From: Geodermatophilus tzadiensis
GTDB taxonomy: Bacteria; Actinomycetota; Actinomycetes; Mycobacteriales; Geodermatophilaceae
Length of the DNA: 64,000 bases
Direction of reading: 5' to 3'
Assembly: GCF_003002915.1 (NCBI RefSeq)
Contig: NZ_PVTG01000014.1
Span: 62,001-126,000, forward strand
A program made the position numbers and the translations under genes. Shown here one piece after another: positions 47,301-56,323 of the stretch (position 1 is its first letter; every line of letters starts with the position of its first letter). The notes below the pieces were generated by a model that ran no database searches, had not been told where the DNA came from, and saw only the letters and a program-made list of their open reading frames with translations.

Positions 47301-47484
47301 CCTGGTCCGCGGCCGGCCCAGCGACCAGCTGCCCCGGCCCGGCCTGGAGCTGGCCGGCGTGGCCCGGGCCAGCGGCTACGGCCCCGACACCGACCCCGGG
47401 CAGTTCCTCGACGACTACCGGCGCACCACCCGGCACGCCCGCACGGTGGTCGAGCAGGTCTTCTACGGGCAGCCCCCGGCCTGA
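44392..47484 (+). CDS. glnE: Bifunctional glutamine-synthetase adenylyltransferase
   Basis: The 1030-residue protein has the two nucleotidyltransferase halves of GlnE. The N-terminal adenylyl-removing domain has VIGLGKCGGRELNYVSDVDV near residue 240. The C-terminal adenylyl-transfer domain has VIGMGRLGGGEMGYGSDADV near residue 745. Paired GlnD-PII-like helical domains occur (LKLGRGGLRDVEFAVQLLQL and LGRGGLADVEWTAQLLQL). It switches GS activity off and on by Tyr adenylylation in response to nitrogen. A GTG start directly follows the amidotransferase stop. A near full-length opposite-strand frame here is a coding shadow. Confidence 0.97.
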   Translation: MSATREVPRRARVRLARFGFVDAERAALQLSDPALGLWDLDRNEPADPEAGPVVSALARAGDPDLAVRSLTRLVEALDAADATGSSAAALLARLRGSALLRSRLLAVLGASAGLADHLAAHPGDWTVLDADGRGPVRPTAQALERQMLLAVGADPDDPPWGVRLGRAAPDASPQRVAALRLAYRRAVLSLAGRDLGEGLSAEDVAAELADAAAAVLCGALAIAVAEQPASAAPCRLAVIGLGKCGGRELNYVSDVDVVFVAEPVDPTDPEAPALQSATRVAAALMRICHEAAWEVDAALRPEGKAGALVRTLANHAAYYRQWASTWEFQALLKMRPVAGDPDLGRGYVEELFPLVWQAGERPGFVGEVQAMRRRVEENIPPAQAERELKLGRGGLRDVEFAVQLLQLVHGRVDVRLRVGGTLPALSALVDGGYVGRDDGATLIASYRFLRTVEHRLQLLRLRRTHLLPTDEQQLRWLARSLGYKPDHRGDAVDVLRAELALHTREVRRLHEKLFYRPLLSAVAKVPAEAAQLGSGAAGDWLRALGFADPPGALRHMGALSGGVSRSASMQRYLLPVVLQTLADCADPDAGLLAYRQVSEALGGNQWYLRFLRDEGRVAERLARLLGSSQYVAALLTRTPEALRILADDAELEPRSAEALAGAWRAAARRAPDAQAGIRVVRSLRRTELLRIAAADLLGRLDVVRVGHALTDVAVATLQAGLDVAVRAWARESGTAEDDVPVDLAVIGMGRLGGGEMGYGSDADVLFVHRARPGAEEGRATQAANTIAHTLRRLLGEPAPDPAFEVDADLRPEGRQGALVRSLDAFREYYQRWVSVWEVQALLRATPVAGDPGLGAAFVELVDPLRYPAEGLTDAQVAEIRRIKARVERERLPRGADPATHTKLGRGGLADVEWTAQLLQLQHAAAVPDLRLPSTVAALERLAAHGLLEADQAQALREAWELASRARNAVFLVRGRPSDQLPRPGLELAGVARASGYGPDTDPGQFLDDYRRTTRHARTVVEQVFYGQPPA

Positions 47485-47526
47485 CCGGCGGGTGTGCCGG
47501 TTGCGCGCGCGGGGCACGCTGGGGGA

Positions 47527-47838
47527 GTGAGCCCCGCGCTGCCCGCCGACGACTACTCCGACGACCTGCCCGCCGACGGCGCGGGCGCCACCATCACGCC
47601 CTACCGCGACGGGCCGCTCCTCGTGCGCGGCGACTTCCGGCTGGTCGACCAGGACGGCACCGAGATCGACCCCGGCCGCAAGACGGTGGCGCTGTGCCGC
47701 TGCGGCAAGTCGGGCATCAAGCCCTTCTGCGACGGCACGCACAAGCGGTCGGGCTTCTCCGCGCCGAGCGCGCCGAGCCGGCCCCGCCCGGCCGCCGCCA
47801 TCCGCAGCGCGTCCCGGCAGGGCGACGGGCCCGCCTGA
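47527..47838 (+). CDS. CDGSH iron-sulfur domain protein
   Basis: The 103-residue protein has one CDGSH [2Fe-2S] motif: CRCGKSGIKPFCDGTH, giving the three Cys plus His ligands. The N-terminal part (ITPYRDGPLLVRGDFRLVDQDGTEI) is the usual FRLVD strand pair. It is soluble and presumably a redox or Fe-S transfer protein. The tail is Ser/Pro/Arg-rich. It lies 43 bp after glnE. Confidence 0.92.
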   Translation: MSPALPADDYSDDLPADGAGATITPYRDGPLLVRGDFRLVDQDGTEIDPGRKTVALCRCGKSGIKPFCDGTHKRSGFSAPSAPSRPRPAAAIRSASRQGDGPA

Positions 47839-47866
47839 GCGGCCGCCCCGCCGGGGGTCCTCGCGG

Positions 47867-49417
47867 CTACGGCGCCTGGATGGAGCGCGCCATCCGGACC
47901 TGCTCCTCGAGCACGTCGGTGATCCGCGCCTGGACGGCGTCGAGGCGGCCGATCACCTCGCTGGTGGCGTGGATGCCCGCGGTGACCTGCTCGCTGCTCG
48001 CCTGGATGCCGGCGATCTGGTCCGACACCCGCTGGGTCGCCGTCGCCGTCTCCCGGGCGAGGTCCTTGACCTCGCTGGCGACGACGGCGAAGCCGCGGCC
48101 GGCCTCCCCGGCGCGCGCGGCCTCGATCGTGGCGTTGAGCGCCAGCAGGTTCGTCTGGTCGGCGATGCCGGAGATGATCCGGATGACCTCGCCGATCGAC
48201 GTCGACGCCTCGGTCAGCGCGGCCACCTCCGAGGTCATCGAGGAGGCCTGCGCGACCGCGGCCTCGGCCACCTCGCCGGCCGCGACGGCGGCCCCGCGCA
48301 GCCGTTCGACGCTGTCGAGCAGCTCGCGGGAGCGCTCCGCGTCGGCCGAGGCGCGGCGCAGGGTGTCCACCCGCTGGGACACCAGGTGCTGCACGTTGCG
48401 CAGCGCCGAGGCCCGCGAGTCCGACAGCTCGATCGTCTCGGTGACGAAGAAGTCCATCGTGCCGATGACCTGGCCGTTGGCGTTGATCGGGAAGCACACG
48501 CCCGAGCGGACGCCGGCCCGCTGGGCGGCGGGGGCGCGGACGCAGTCGGTGACCTCGGCGAGGTCGCGGACGAAGACCAGGTCGCGCTGCCGCCAGGCCC
48601 GGCCGGACAGGCCCACGCCCTCGGCGAAGCTGGCCGCCAGCGTCACCTTGCGGAACTCCTCGCCCGCCGAGCCGGACTCGGTGCGGAAGCGCAGCACGCC
48701 CTCGGCCTCGTCGAGCGCCCAGAACGAGCCGTAGGCCCAGCCGAACGCCGAGCGCACCGTCTCCAGCGCCGCGCGCAGCACCGCCGCCTCGTCGGCGGCC
48801 TCCCCGAGGCGGGTGACGACGGCGCTCACCGCGGCCCGGTCGTGCACCGTCTCCCGCTGCGCCGCGGTGGCCAGCGCGGCCGCCCGCATCGAGGCGAACA
48901 ACCGGTGGATCGACTCCCACTTCTCGGTGCGGGAGCCGAAGAAGGGCAGCTGGTGCGGGGTGAGGTACTCGACGACGGCGGTGACCCGCCCGTCGTCGAC
49001 GGCGGGGATGAAGCAGCCCTCGCGGGCCCCGGCCGCCCACGCCGCGGCCCAGCGCGGGTCGGCCCCGCGGGCGTCGGGAGCGCTGTCGAGGTGCACCGCC
49101 CGGCGCTCGCGCACCGCCCGGCCGCCGGTGGCGTCGGGCAGCCGGCCCTCGGCGGGCCGGGCGCCGGCCATCGCCGGGGCCAGGGGGCCGGTCTCGAAGG
49201 CGAGCGTGAACACGCCGCCGGCGCCGGGCACCCAGACCGCGCCGTAGGCCAGGCCGCACGCCTCGGTCAGCGTGCGCACCACCGCGACGTGGGCGTCCAG
49301 CGGCGTGGACACCCCGTCGTCGAGGGCGGCGACCACGGCCTCCAGCGTCTCGATGTCCCGCGGCATCGGCGGCAGGGCCGGGCTGCCGGCCGGGGTCGGT
49401 TCAGGGCGCCGCCACAT
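47867..49417 (-). CDS. Cytoplasmic chemoreceptor with two GAF domains
   Basis: The 516-residue protein lacks any transmembrane segment. It shows two GAF-like sensor domains (about 25-165 and 175-320, with [17 protein letters not shown] and [18 protein letters not shown]) and a methyl-accepting signalling domain (about 340-516) with the hairpin tip [20 protein letters not shown]. No chemotaxis (che) genes are nearby. I chose the ATG at 49417 (GGAG about 8 nt upstream); GTG at 49465 would add 16 residues. It may control a non-flagellar output. Confidence 0.88.
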   Translation of the reverse strand: MWRRPEPTPAGSPALPPMPRDIETLEAVVAALDDGVSTPLDAHVAVVRTLTEACGLAYGAVWVPGAGGVFTLAFETGPLAPAMAGARPAEGRLPDATGGRAVRERRAVHLDSAPDARGADPRWAAAWAAGAREGCFIPAVDDGRVTAVVEYLTPHQLPFFGSRTEKWESIHRLFASMRAAALATAAQRETVHDRAAVSAVVTRLGEAADEAAVLRAALETVRSAFGWAYGSFWALDEAEGVLRFRTESGSAGEEFRKVTLAASFAEGVGLSGRAWRQRDLVFVRDLAEVTDCVRAPAAQRAGVRSGVCFPINANGQVIGTMDFFVTETIELSDSRASALRNVQHLVSQRVDTLRRASADAERSRELLDSVERLRGAAVAAGEVAEAAVAQASSMTSEVAALTEASTSIGEVIRIISGIADQTNLLALNATIEAARAGEAGRGFAVVASEVKDLARETATATQRVSDQIAGIQASSEQVTAGIHATSEVIGRLDAVQARITDVLEEQVRMARSIQAP

Positions 49418-49531
49418 GTGGGTCTCCGCGTGCTCGGGGACCGCGGGGCCTCCGCGGTCCTGCACCCTGTGGTCTCGGCAGTCTGCGCGCGGACTCCAGC
49501 CGGAGCGGCGGACGATTCGGTCTCGCCGACG

Positions 49532-50554
49532 CTAGGCGGCCAGTGCCCGCTCCCCGCGCAGCGCCGAGCGGCCGGCCTCCCACGCACCGAGCAGGTACCG
49601 GGCGGTGAGGCCGTCGACGGCCAGCGAGCACGCCGCGCCGAAGAGCACGTCCCCGGCCAGGGACGGGTCCTCGGCCACCAGCGAGCCGCACATGTCCACC
49701 GAGGCGATCTGCTCGTGGACGGCGTCGGCCTCCACGTGCTCGTCGTAGAAGACGGTCGTCGTCGCGTCGTGGCCCAGCCGGCGCAGCCCCGCCGAGTAGC
49801 GGCGGCTGGGCTCGGAGGAGGTCATCTCCACGCAGGCGAGGTGGCCCAGCGCCGCGGCGCGCCAGCGCCGGTGCAGGGCCAGCAGCGACATGGTGTTCAC
49901 CGAGGTGAAGGCCACGGCGGGCGCGTCGTCCCAGAGGGCGCCGTAGCCGGCGTCGAGGCCGAGGTCGCGCATCATCCCGGCGAACAGCTCGCTGTGCATG
50001 CGCTCGGCCGAGCCGCCGCCGTACTCGTCGGCCTGGATCTCGACCATCGCCGCCTTGGCCCGGCCCGACAGCCGCGGGACGGCGAAGGTGTGCGGGTCGC
50101 CCTCCTTGAGGTGGTACACCGACCGCAGGGTCAGGTACTCGCGCCACTGCTCGGCGGTGCCGCGCTTGGCCATGAAGGTCGACAGCGACGGGCCGTCGTC
50201 GGCGGCGATGAGGGCGGTCAGCTGCTGGTCGACCGGGTCGCCGGTGGCCTCCGGCGGGCCGGTCAGCGCCTGCAGCGCCGCGAGGTGGCGCCGCTCGAGG
50301 TGGGCCCGCAGCGTCAGCAGCGCGGGGTCCCACTCCAGGGCGTCGTCGACGTCGTCGAAGCCGCGGTAGTGCAGCTCGTAGCAGAGCGCCAGCGCCAGCT
50401 GGAGGTCGTCGTCCAGCAGGGGGTCCGGCGCCCCCGCCGCGGTCCGGCGGGCCAGGTCGACGGTGGCGGGGGAGACGGCTCCGGCGCGGAGGTCGTCGGC
50501 GAGGGCGGCGGAGAGAGGACCCCGGGGCTCGGGCAGGCGCATGGTCCCGGCCAT
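49532..50554 (-). CDS. Iron-containing redox enzyme-family protein (haem-oxygenase-like diiron)
   Basis: The 340-residue helical protein has the conserved set Glu/His residues of the HDO family: FDDVDDALEWDP, MVEIQADEYGGGSAERMHSELF, TSSEPSRRYSAGL, FYDEHVEADAVHEQIA. These supply a diiron site. Family members oxidise or desaturate small molecules; the substrate here is unknown. The SDR gene 65 bp away is divergent. The start ATG at 50554 gives MAGTMRLPEPRG; 50542 is an alternative. Confidence 0.88.
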   Translation of the reverse strand: MAGTMRLPEPRGPLSAALADDLRAGAVSPATVDLARRTAAGAPDPLLDDDLQLALALCYELHYRGFDDVDDALEWDPALLTLRAHLERRHLAALQALTGPPEATGDPVDQQLTALIAADDGPSLSTFMAKRGTAEQWREYLTLRSVYHLKEGDPHTFAVPRLSGRAKAAMVEIQADEYGGGSAERMHSELFAGMMRDLGLDAGYGALWDDAPAVAFTSVNTMSLLALHRRWRAAALGHLACVEMTSSEPSRRYSAGLRRLGHDATTTVFYDEHVEADAVHEQIASVDMCGSLVAEDPSLAGDVLFGAACSLAVDGLTARYLLGAWEAGRSALRGERALAA

Positions 50555-50618
50555 GCCCCGCGGCGCGCCATCTGATGCACCGTGCACGATGTGATGCCGT
50601 CCCGGGTAGTGGCCGGCC

Positions 50619-51464
50619 ATGACCGATCTGCGGAACCGCGTCGTGCTCGTGACCGGCGGCAGCGCCGGCATCGGCCGGGCCACGGTGGCCCGGCTGGCCG
50701 CCGACGGTGCCCGGGTGGTGACCTGCGCCCGCGACGCGCAGCGGCTGGCCGAGGCGGTGGCCGGCCTGCCCGGCGTCACCGCCGTGACCGCCGACGTCGC
50801 CGACGCCGCCGACCGGGCGGCGCTGGTGCAGCGGGTGCTCGACGCGCACGGGCGGCTCGACGCCGTCGTGCTCAACGCCGGCCTGGCCTACGCGGCGCTG
50901 GTCGAGGACACCCCGGGCGAGGTCGTCGAGGGCATGGTCGCCACCAACCTCACCGGGGTGGTGGAGCTGACCCGGCTGGCCCTGCCGCACCTGCTGCGGG
51001 CGGCCGCCGAGCGCGGGCGGGGCGACGTGCTCGTCGTCAGCTCCTCGGCCGGGCTCGCCCAGGTGCCGCCGCTGACCGTCTACTCGGCCACCAAGGCCGG
51101 CGTGCAGGGTTTCCTCTCCGGACTGCGCCGGGAGGTGACCGCGCGCGGTGTCCGGGTGCACTCGGTCATGCCCGGGCCGGTGGCCACCGAGTGGATGGCC
51201 CGCGGCCACGGCAGCCCGCCGGCCTCCGACGCCGACGCCGAGGGCCGCCTGACGCCCGGCGTGGCGACCGAGCGGGTGGCCGACCGGGTGGCCGGGTGCC
51301 TGACGTCCTACTGGTCGCGGTCGGTGGCCGTCCCGCGGGTGATGGGCCTGGCCCGGCTGGGTGAGGTCTTCCCGGTCAACCGGGTGCTCGACGTGGTGGT
51401 CTCCCGGCAGACCGACCTGGTCCGCCGCGTCTCCGCGCGGATGGTCGAGCAGCGCACCGGTTGA
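50619..51464 (+). CDS. Short-chain dehydrogenase/reductase
   Basis: The 281-residue protein is a classical SDR: LVTGGSAGIGRATV (cofactor Gly motif), NAG in VLNAGLAYAAL, and the catalytic Ser-Tyr-Lys in VVSSSAGLAQVPPLTVYSATK. An extended C-terminal part (PVNRVLDVVVSRQTDLVRR) suggests membrane or protein association. Substrate and cofactor are unknown. It is divergent from the diiron protein, which could act in the same pathway. Confidence 0.9.
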   Translation: MTDLRNRVVLVTGGSAGIGRATVARLAADGARVVTCARDAQRLAEAVAGLPGVTAVTADVADAADRAALVQRVLDAHGRLDAVVLNAGLAYAALVEDTPGEVVEGMVATNLTGVVELTRLALPHLLRAAAERGRGDVLVVSSSAGLAQVPPLTVYSATKAGVQGFLSGLRREVTARGVRVHSVMPGPVATEWMARGHGSPPASDADAEGRLTPGVATERVADRVAGCLTSYWSRSVAVPRVMGLARLGEVFPVNRVLDVVVSRQTDLVRRVSARMVEQRTG

Positions 51465-51497
51465 GCAGTCGCGCCCGGCCGGCGGCAGGATCGCCGC

Positions 51498-52058
51498 GTG
51501 CCCTTCGACCCGCCCTCCGCGGTCCTCCGCACCTCCGGCGCCGGCGGCTGGACCCTCGTCGAGCCGCTGACCTACCTCGGCAAGGTGGACCGCTTCGTCG
51601 TCCCCGCCGGCTTCCGCACCGACCTGGCCAGCGTGCCTCGGCCGGTGCTGTGGCTGGTGCCGGAGTCGGGCCGCTACACGCTGGCCGCGGTGCTGCACGA
51701 CTGGCTGTGCACGGTCGGCATCCGCACCCGGGTGGTCACCTCGCGGCAGGCCGACGGCATCTTCCGGCGGGTCATGCGCGAGGCCGGCGTGCCGGTGCTG
51801 CTGCGCTGGCTGATGTGGGCCGGCGTCCGCTGGGGCGCGCTGACCGACGCCGAGCGGCGGCCCGGCTGGTGGATCAGCGCACCCGGGGTCCTGGCGATCT
51901 CCGTGCTGGCCGCGCCGCTGGTGCTGCCCTCGGTGCTGCTGCTGCCCGGGCTGCTCGCCTACGCCGCCGCCGAGCGGCTGGTGTCGGGGGAGGGGGTCCG
52001 ACCCTGGAGCCGGGCTGCGGACGACCGGCCGGACGACGAGGCTGTCCGACGTGAGTGA
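51498..52058 (+). CDS. DUF1353 protein
   Basis: The 186-residue protein matches DUF1353: VPAGFRTDLASVPRPVLWLVP, then AAVLHDWLC and a DGIFRRVMREAG helix. The family includes phage and bacterial proteins of unknown role. A hydrophobic C-terminal segment (VLAISVLAAPLVLPSVLLLPG) suggests membrane anchoring. It starts at GTG and overlaps the next gene by 8 bases. Confidence 0.88.
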   Translation: MPFDPPSAVLRTSGAGGWTLVEPLTYLGKVDRFVVPAGFRTDLASVPRPVLWLVPESGRYTLAAVLHDWLCTVGIRTRVVTSRQADGIFRRVMREAGVPVLLRWLMWAGVRWGALTDAERRPGWWISAPGVLAISVLAAPLVLPSVLLLPGLLAYAAAERLVSGEGVRPWSRAADDRPDDEAVRRE

Positions 52059-53181
52059 CGCCTCCGGACCGCCGTTCCGCGCCGACCACGTGGGGAGCCT
52101 GCTGCGCCCGCCCGCGCTGCTCGAGGCCCGCGCCCGCCACGCCGCGGGGGAGATCGACGAGGCCGGGCTGCGCGCCGTCGAGGACGAGGCGGTCGCCGAC
52201 GTCGTGCGGCTGCAGGGCGACGTGGGCCTGCGCACCGCCACCGACGGCGAGTTCCGCCGCGCCTCCTGGCACATGGACTTCATCTACGCGATCGACGGCA
52301 TCAGCAAGGTGAGCGGCGAGGACATCGTCGTCCACTTCCGCAACGCCGACGGCACGATCGACTTCACGCCGGCCGGGCTGCGCGTGGACGGGCCGCTGGC
52401 GATTCCCGAGCCGGTCTTCGGGCCGGACCTCGCCTACCTGCAGCGCCAGGTGAGCGAGCGGCAGACGGCCAAGCTGACCATCCCCTCGCCGTCGATGGTC
52501 CACTACCGCGGCGGCGCGGCGGCGATCGACCCGGCCGTCTACCCCGACGAGGACGCCTTCTGGGACGCGCTGTCGGCCGCCTACGCGCAGCAGGTGCGGG
52601 GCATCGCCGCCCAGGGCTGCACCTACCTGCAGCTCGACGACACCAGCCTGGCCTACCTCAACGACCCGGCCCAGCGCGCCGAGCTCGCCGCCCAGGGCCG
52701 CGACGCCGAGCACCAGCACGAGCGCTACATCCGGCAGATCAACGCCGCGCTCGCCGGCCGGCCCGAGGGGCTGACGGTCACCACGCACCTGTGTCGCGGC
52801 AACTTCCGCTCCTCGTGGGTGGCCGAGGGCGGCTACGACTTCGTGGCCGAGGCGCTGTTCGGCGGCCTGGACGTCGACGGCTTCTTCCTGGAGTACGACG
52901 ACGCCCGCTCCGGCGGCTTCGAGCCGCTGCGCTTCGTGCCGCCGGGCAAGCGGGTGGTCCTGGGCCTGGTGACGACGAAGCGGCCCGAGCTCGAGTCGAA
53001 GGACGACCTCAAGCGGCGCATCGACGAGGCCGCCCGCTTCATGCCGCTGGAGCAGCTGGCGATCTCGCCGCAGTGCGGCTTCTCCTCGACCGTCGAGGGC
53101 AACGCGCTGACCCGCGACCAGCAGGTGGCCAAGCTGGCGCTGGTCGTCGAGGTGGCCCAGGAGGTCTGGGGCGACACCTGA
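52051..53181 (+). CDS. MetE C-terminal-type (YxjG-like) methyltransferase family protein
   Basis: The 376-residue protein is like YxjG/YxjH: ADHVGSLLRPPALL start, TDGEFRR, THLCRGNFRSSW and SPQCGFSST. His/Cys and the late Cys are the zinc ligands that bind homocysteine-type thiols in MetE. It lacks the MetE N-terminal half, as these stand-alone proteins do. It probably transfers methyl groups to a thiol; the acceptor is uncertain. It starts at GTG within the end of the DUF1353 gene. Confidence 0.9.
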   Translation: MSDASGPPFRADHVGSLLRPPALLEARARHAAGEIDEAGLRAVEDEAVADVVRLQGDVGLRTATDGEFRRASWHMDFIYAIDGISKVSGEDIVVHFRNADGTIDFTPAGLRVDGPLAIPEPVFGPDLAYLQRQVSERQTAKLTIPSPSMVHYRGGAAAIDPAVYPDEDAFWDALSAAYAQQVRGIAAQGCTYLQLDDTSLAYLNDPAQRAELAAQGRDAEHQHERYIRQINAALAGRPEGLTVTTHLCRGNFRSSWVAEGGYDFVAEALFGGLDVDGFFLEYDDARSGGFEPLRFVPPGKRVVLGLVTTKRPELESKDDLKRRIDEAARFMPLEQLAISPQCGFSSTVEGNALTRDQQVAKLALVVEVAQEVWGDT

Positions 53182-53304
53182 GCGGTCACGGGCCGGTCAC
53201 GACCGGGGGCCTGGTCGGGCGGCCCGTCCGGCGGCTTGGCATGCTCGCAGCGTCTCGAGGACAGCGTCGTCCGGGCGCTGTCTGCGCACGCGAGGAGGAC
53301 GCCC

Positions 53305-55545
53305 GTGTCCACCACGGTCAGCAGGCCCGACACCGACGGAGGACCGCCCGGGGGGACCGGCCGCCGCCGGCCCACGCTCAAGAGCATCCTGGTCTGGACG
53401 GCGGTGGCGGTCGTCGGCGCCGTCTCCTGGACCGTCCTCGCGCTGGCGCGGGGTGAGTCGGTCTCGGCGCTGTGGATGCTGTTCGCCGCGCTGTGCTCCT
53501 ACGCCATCGCCTACCGCTTCTACGCCCGGTTCATCGCCTACCGGGCGCTGCGGGTCGACGACAGGCGGGCCACCCCGGCCGAGCGGCTGCACAACGGCAT
53601 CGACTTCGACGTCACCGACCGGCGGGTGCTCTTCGGGCACCACTTCGCCGCGATCGCCGGCGCCGGCCCGCTCGTCGGCCCGGTGCTCGCCGCCCAGATG
53701 GGCTACCTGCCCGGCACCATCTGGATCGTCGTCGGCGTCATCTTCGCCGGCGCCGTCCAGGACATGGTCGTGCTGTTCTTCTCGATGCGGCGCAACGGGA
53801 AGAGCCTGGGCCAGATGGTCCGCGAGGAGATCGGCATCGTCGGCGGCATCGCCGCGCTGATCGCCGTCTTCGCGATCATGATCCTCATCCTGGCCGTGCT
53901 GGCGCTGATCGTCGTCAACGCGCTGGCCGAGTCGCCGTGGGGCGTCTTCTCGATCGCGCTCACCATCCCGATCGCGCTGTTCATGGGCGTCTACCTGCGG
54001 GTGCTGCGGCCCGGGCGGGTGCTCGAGGCCACCGCCATCGGCGTCGTCCTGCTGCTGCTGGCCATCGTCGGCGGCGGCTGGATCGACAACACCGGCCTGG
54101 CCGACGCCCTGACGCTGTCCAAGGAGTGGCTGGTCCTCGCGCTGGTGGTCTACGGCTTCGTCGCCTCGGTGCTGCCGGTCTGGCTGCTGCTGACCCCGCG
54201 CGACTACCTGTCGACCTTCATGAAGATCGGCGTGATCGTGCTGCTGGCGATCAGCCTGCTCGTCGCCCGCCCGGTGCTGCAGGCCGACGCGCTCACCGAC
54301 TTCGCCCGCGAGGGCACCGGGCCGGTGTTCGCCGGGTCGCTGTTCCCGTTCGTGTTCATCACCATCGCCTGCGGCGCCCTGTCGGGCTTCCACGCCCTGA
54401 TCTCCTCCGGGACGACGCCGAAGATGGTCGCCAAGGAGAGCCAGGTCCGGCTCATCGGCTACGGCGGCATGCTGATGGAGTCCTTCGTGGCCATCAGCGC
54501 GCTCATCGCCGCCGTCGTGATCGACCAGGGCCTGTACTACGCGATGAACGCCCCGGCCGGCGTGACCGGGGGGACGCCGGAGACCGCGGCCGCCTACATC
54601 AACGGCCTGGGCTTCCCGACCTCGGCCGCCGACCTCGCCGCCGCCTCGGCCGCGGTGCAGGAGCCGAGCCTCATCTCGCGCACCGGCGGTGCCCCGACGC
54701 TCGCCGTCGGCATCTCGGAGATCTTCAGCGACGCGTTCGGCGGCAGCCTGCAGGCCTTCTGGTACCACTTCGCAATCATGTTCGAGGCGCTGTTCATCCT
54801 CACCGCCGTCGACGCCGGCACCCGCGTGGGCCGGTTCATGCTGCAGGACACGATCGGCAACGTCTGGAAGCGGTTCGGCGACCTGTCGTGGCGGCCGGGC
54901 AACATCATCGCCAGCGCCGTCGTCGTCGGGCTGTGGGGCGGGATGCTCTACATCGGCGTCACCGACCCGCTGGGCGGTGTCAACCAGCTCTTCCCGCTGT
55001 TCGGCATCGCCAACCAGCTGCTCGCCGCGATCGCGCTGACCCTCTGCACGGTGCTGCTGGTCAAGCACGGCAAGCTGAAGTACGCCTGGATCACCGCCGT
55101 CCCGCTGGCCTGGGACCTGGTGGTGACCATGACGGCGAGCTGGCAGAAGGTCTTCTCCGACAACCCCGCGATCGGCTACTTCGCCCAGCGCAACCGCTAC
55201 GCCGACGCGCTCGACGCCGGCGAGGTCCTCCCGCCGGCGCAGGACGCGGGCCAGATGCAGCAGGTGGTCACCAACTCGACCATCAACGGCGTGCTGCAGG
55301 CCTTCTTCGCGCTCCTGGTGCTCGTGGTGTTCGTCAACGCGCTGGTGGTCATCACCCGGGCGGTGCGCGCCCGCGGGCTGCCCACCACGGAGGAGCCGGC
55401 GGTCCCGTCGCGGATCGTCGAGCCCTCGGGCCTGTTCGCGACGGCGGAGGAGAAGCAGGCCATCGCCGAGCACGAGCGGCTGGTCGGCGCCGGCGCCGGT
55501 GCCCGCGGTCAGGGCACCTTCACCGAGGAGGGTCCGGCCCGGTGA
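53305..55545 (+). CDS. cstA: CstA carbon-starvation/peptide transporter
   Basis: The 746-residue integral membrane protein has about 18 helices and CstA signatures: FGHHFAAIAGAGPLVGPVLAAQMGYLPG, GVIFAGAVQDMVVLFFSMRR, GTTPKMV and the late GGVNQLFPLFGIANQLLAA. It imports peptides or pyruvate by family knowledge. The GTG at 53305 has GAGGAGG upstream. It overlaps the ybdD-like gene by 4 bases (GTGA), the standard cstA-ybdD pair. Confidence 0.95.
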   Translation: MSTTVSRPDTDGGPPGGTGRRRPTLKSILVWTAVAVVGAVSWTVLALARGESVSALWMLFAALCSYAIAYRFYARFIAYRALRVDDRRATPAERLHNGIDFDVTDRRVLFGHHFAAIAGAGPLVGPVLAAQMGYLPGTIWIVVGVIFAGAVQDMVVLFFSMRRNGKSLGQMVREEIGIVGGIAALIAVFAIMILILAVLALIVVNALAESPWGVFSIALTIPIALFMGVYLRVLRPGRVLEATAIGVVLLLLAIVGGGWIDNTGLADALTLSKEWLVLALVVYGFVASVLPVWLLLTPRDYLSTFMKIGVIVLLAISLLVARPVLQADALTDFAREGTGPVFAGSLFPFVFITIACGALSGFHALISSGTTPKMVAKESQVRLIGYGGMLMESFVAISALIAAVVIDQGLYYAMNAPAGVTGGTPETAAAYINGLGFPTSAADLAAASAAVQEPSLISRTGGAPTLAVGISEIFSDAFGGSLQAFWYHFAIMFEALFILTAVDAGTRVGRFMLQDTIGNVWKRFGDLSWRPGNIIASAVVVGLWGGMLYIGVTDPLGGVNQLFPLFGIANQLLAAIALTLCTVLLVKHGKLKYAWITAVPLAWDLVVTMTASWQKVFSDNPAIGYFAQRNRYADALDAGEVLPPAQDAGQMQQVVTNSTINGVLQAFFALLVLVVFVNALVVITRAVRARGLPTTEEPAVPSRIVEPSGLFATAEEKQAIAEHERLVGAGAGARGQGTFTEEGPAR

Positions 55546-55754
55546 CGGCCGACGTCGCCGGCTCGGTCCGGTCCGCCGCCGTCCGTGCCTGGCGCGGGGT
55601 GCGCTGGTACCTGCGCGAGTGGAGCGGCGAGGCGCGCTGGGACGACTACCTGGCGCACTGCGCCGCACACGGGCACCAGCCGGTGAGCCGGCGGGAGTTC
55701 GAGCGGCGCCGCGCCGACGAGCGGGAGCGCACCTCGGTCAGCCGCTGCTGCTGA
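55542..55754 (+). CDS. YbdD/YjiX-family small protein
   Basis: The 70-residue protein (WRGVRWYLREWSGEARWDDYLAHCAAHGHQP...REFERRR) is the YbdD/DUF466 partner always found after CstA. Its few conserved Trp/Tyr/His residues are present. It probably assists CstA. The GTG overlaps the cstA stop. A perfect 16-bp hairpin follows. Confidence 0.92.
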   Translation: MTADVAGSVRSAAVRAWRGVRWYLREWSGEARWDDYLAHCAAHGHQPVSRREFERRRADERERTSVSRCC

Positions 55755-55764
55755 GCCGGTCGTC

Positions 55765-55803
55765 CCGCGGCCCCGGTCCTCCTCGACAGGACCGGGGCCG
55801 CGG
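55765..55803 (+). terminator. Terminator after cstA-ybdD
   Basis: A perfect 16-bp stem (CCGCGGCCCCGGTCCT 55765-55780 with 55788-55803, 7-nt loop) follows the stop by 10 bp. Confidence 0.85.
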
Positions 55804-55953
55804 TCGTCAGGCCGGCACCGGGTCGGGGAGGCAACGGTCGGTCCCGCCCGTCCCACGCGTGTGCACGCGTCGCAGCGGCGGTCAGGCGGAGCGGGCGGGG
55901 TGCCGACACCGCAGGTACGTCCCGAGGCCCGCGGGCCCGTCCGAGGAGTGCCC

Positions 55954-56298
55954 ATGCCGTCGTCCCCCGACCGCCGTTCCCGCCGCCTGACCGAGCTGCG
56001 GGCCGGCCTGTCCGTCCTGACGAGCGCGGCCGCCGACCTCGGCGTCGGCGGCCAGACCGAGGTGCGGGTGCTGCCCGACGGCCGGCTGTGGCTGGCCGAG
56101 CAGGGCATCGCGGTCACCGCGGCCGACGTCTACCAGGCCGCCCGCGGGCTGGTCGCCGCCCAGCTCGACGCCATCGCCCAGGTCTCCGGCGACCCGGTCG
56201 AGGACCACGCGCTGGCCTGGCTGGTCACCCTGCAGACCAACGAGGTCATGGTCGCCCTCGAGGACGAGCCGGCCCGGGAGGACGACGCCGCCGCCTGA
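55954..56298 (+). CDS. Conserved hypothetical protein
   Basis: The 114-residue soluble protein has a strand-rich start (RVLPDGRLWLAEQGIAVTAADVYQAARGLVAAQL) and a C-terminal helix ending in acidic residues. I know no family. GAGGAG precedes the ATG at 55954. It faces the MaoC gene (convergent, 25 bp). Confidence 0.6.
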   Translation: MPSSPDRRSRRLTELRAGLSVLTSAAADLGVGGQTEVRVLPDGRLWLAEQGIAVTAADVYQAARGLVAAQLDAIAQVSGDPVEDHALAWLVTLQTNEVMVALEDEPAREDDAAA

Positions 56299-56323
56299 GC
56301 CGCGGCCGCGGACCCGACGGCGC

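Noticed and set aside
44098-47742. A 1214-codon minus-strand frame antisense to glnE
   Set aside because: It mirrors glnE codons, has repetitive Val/Gln/Gly/His content and no motif; glnE on the plus strand has all its motifs.
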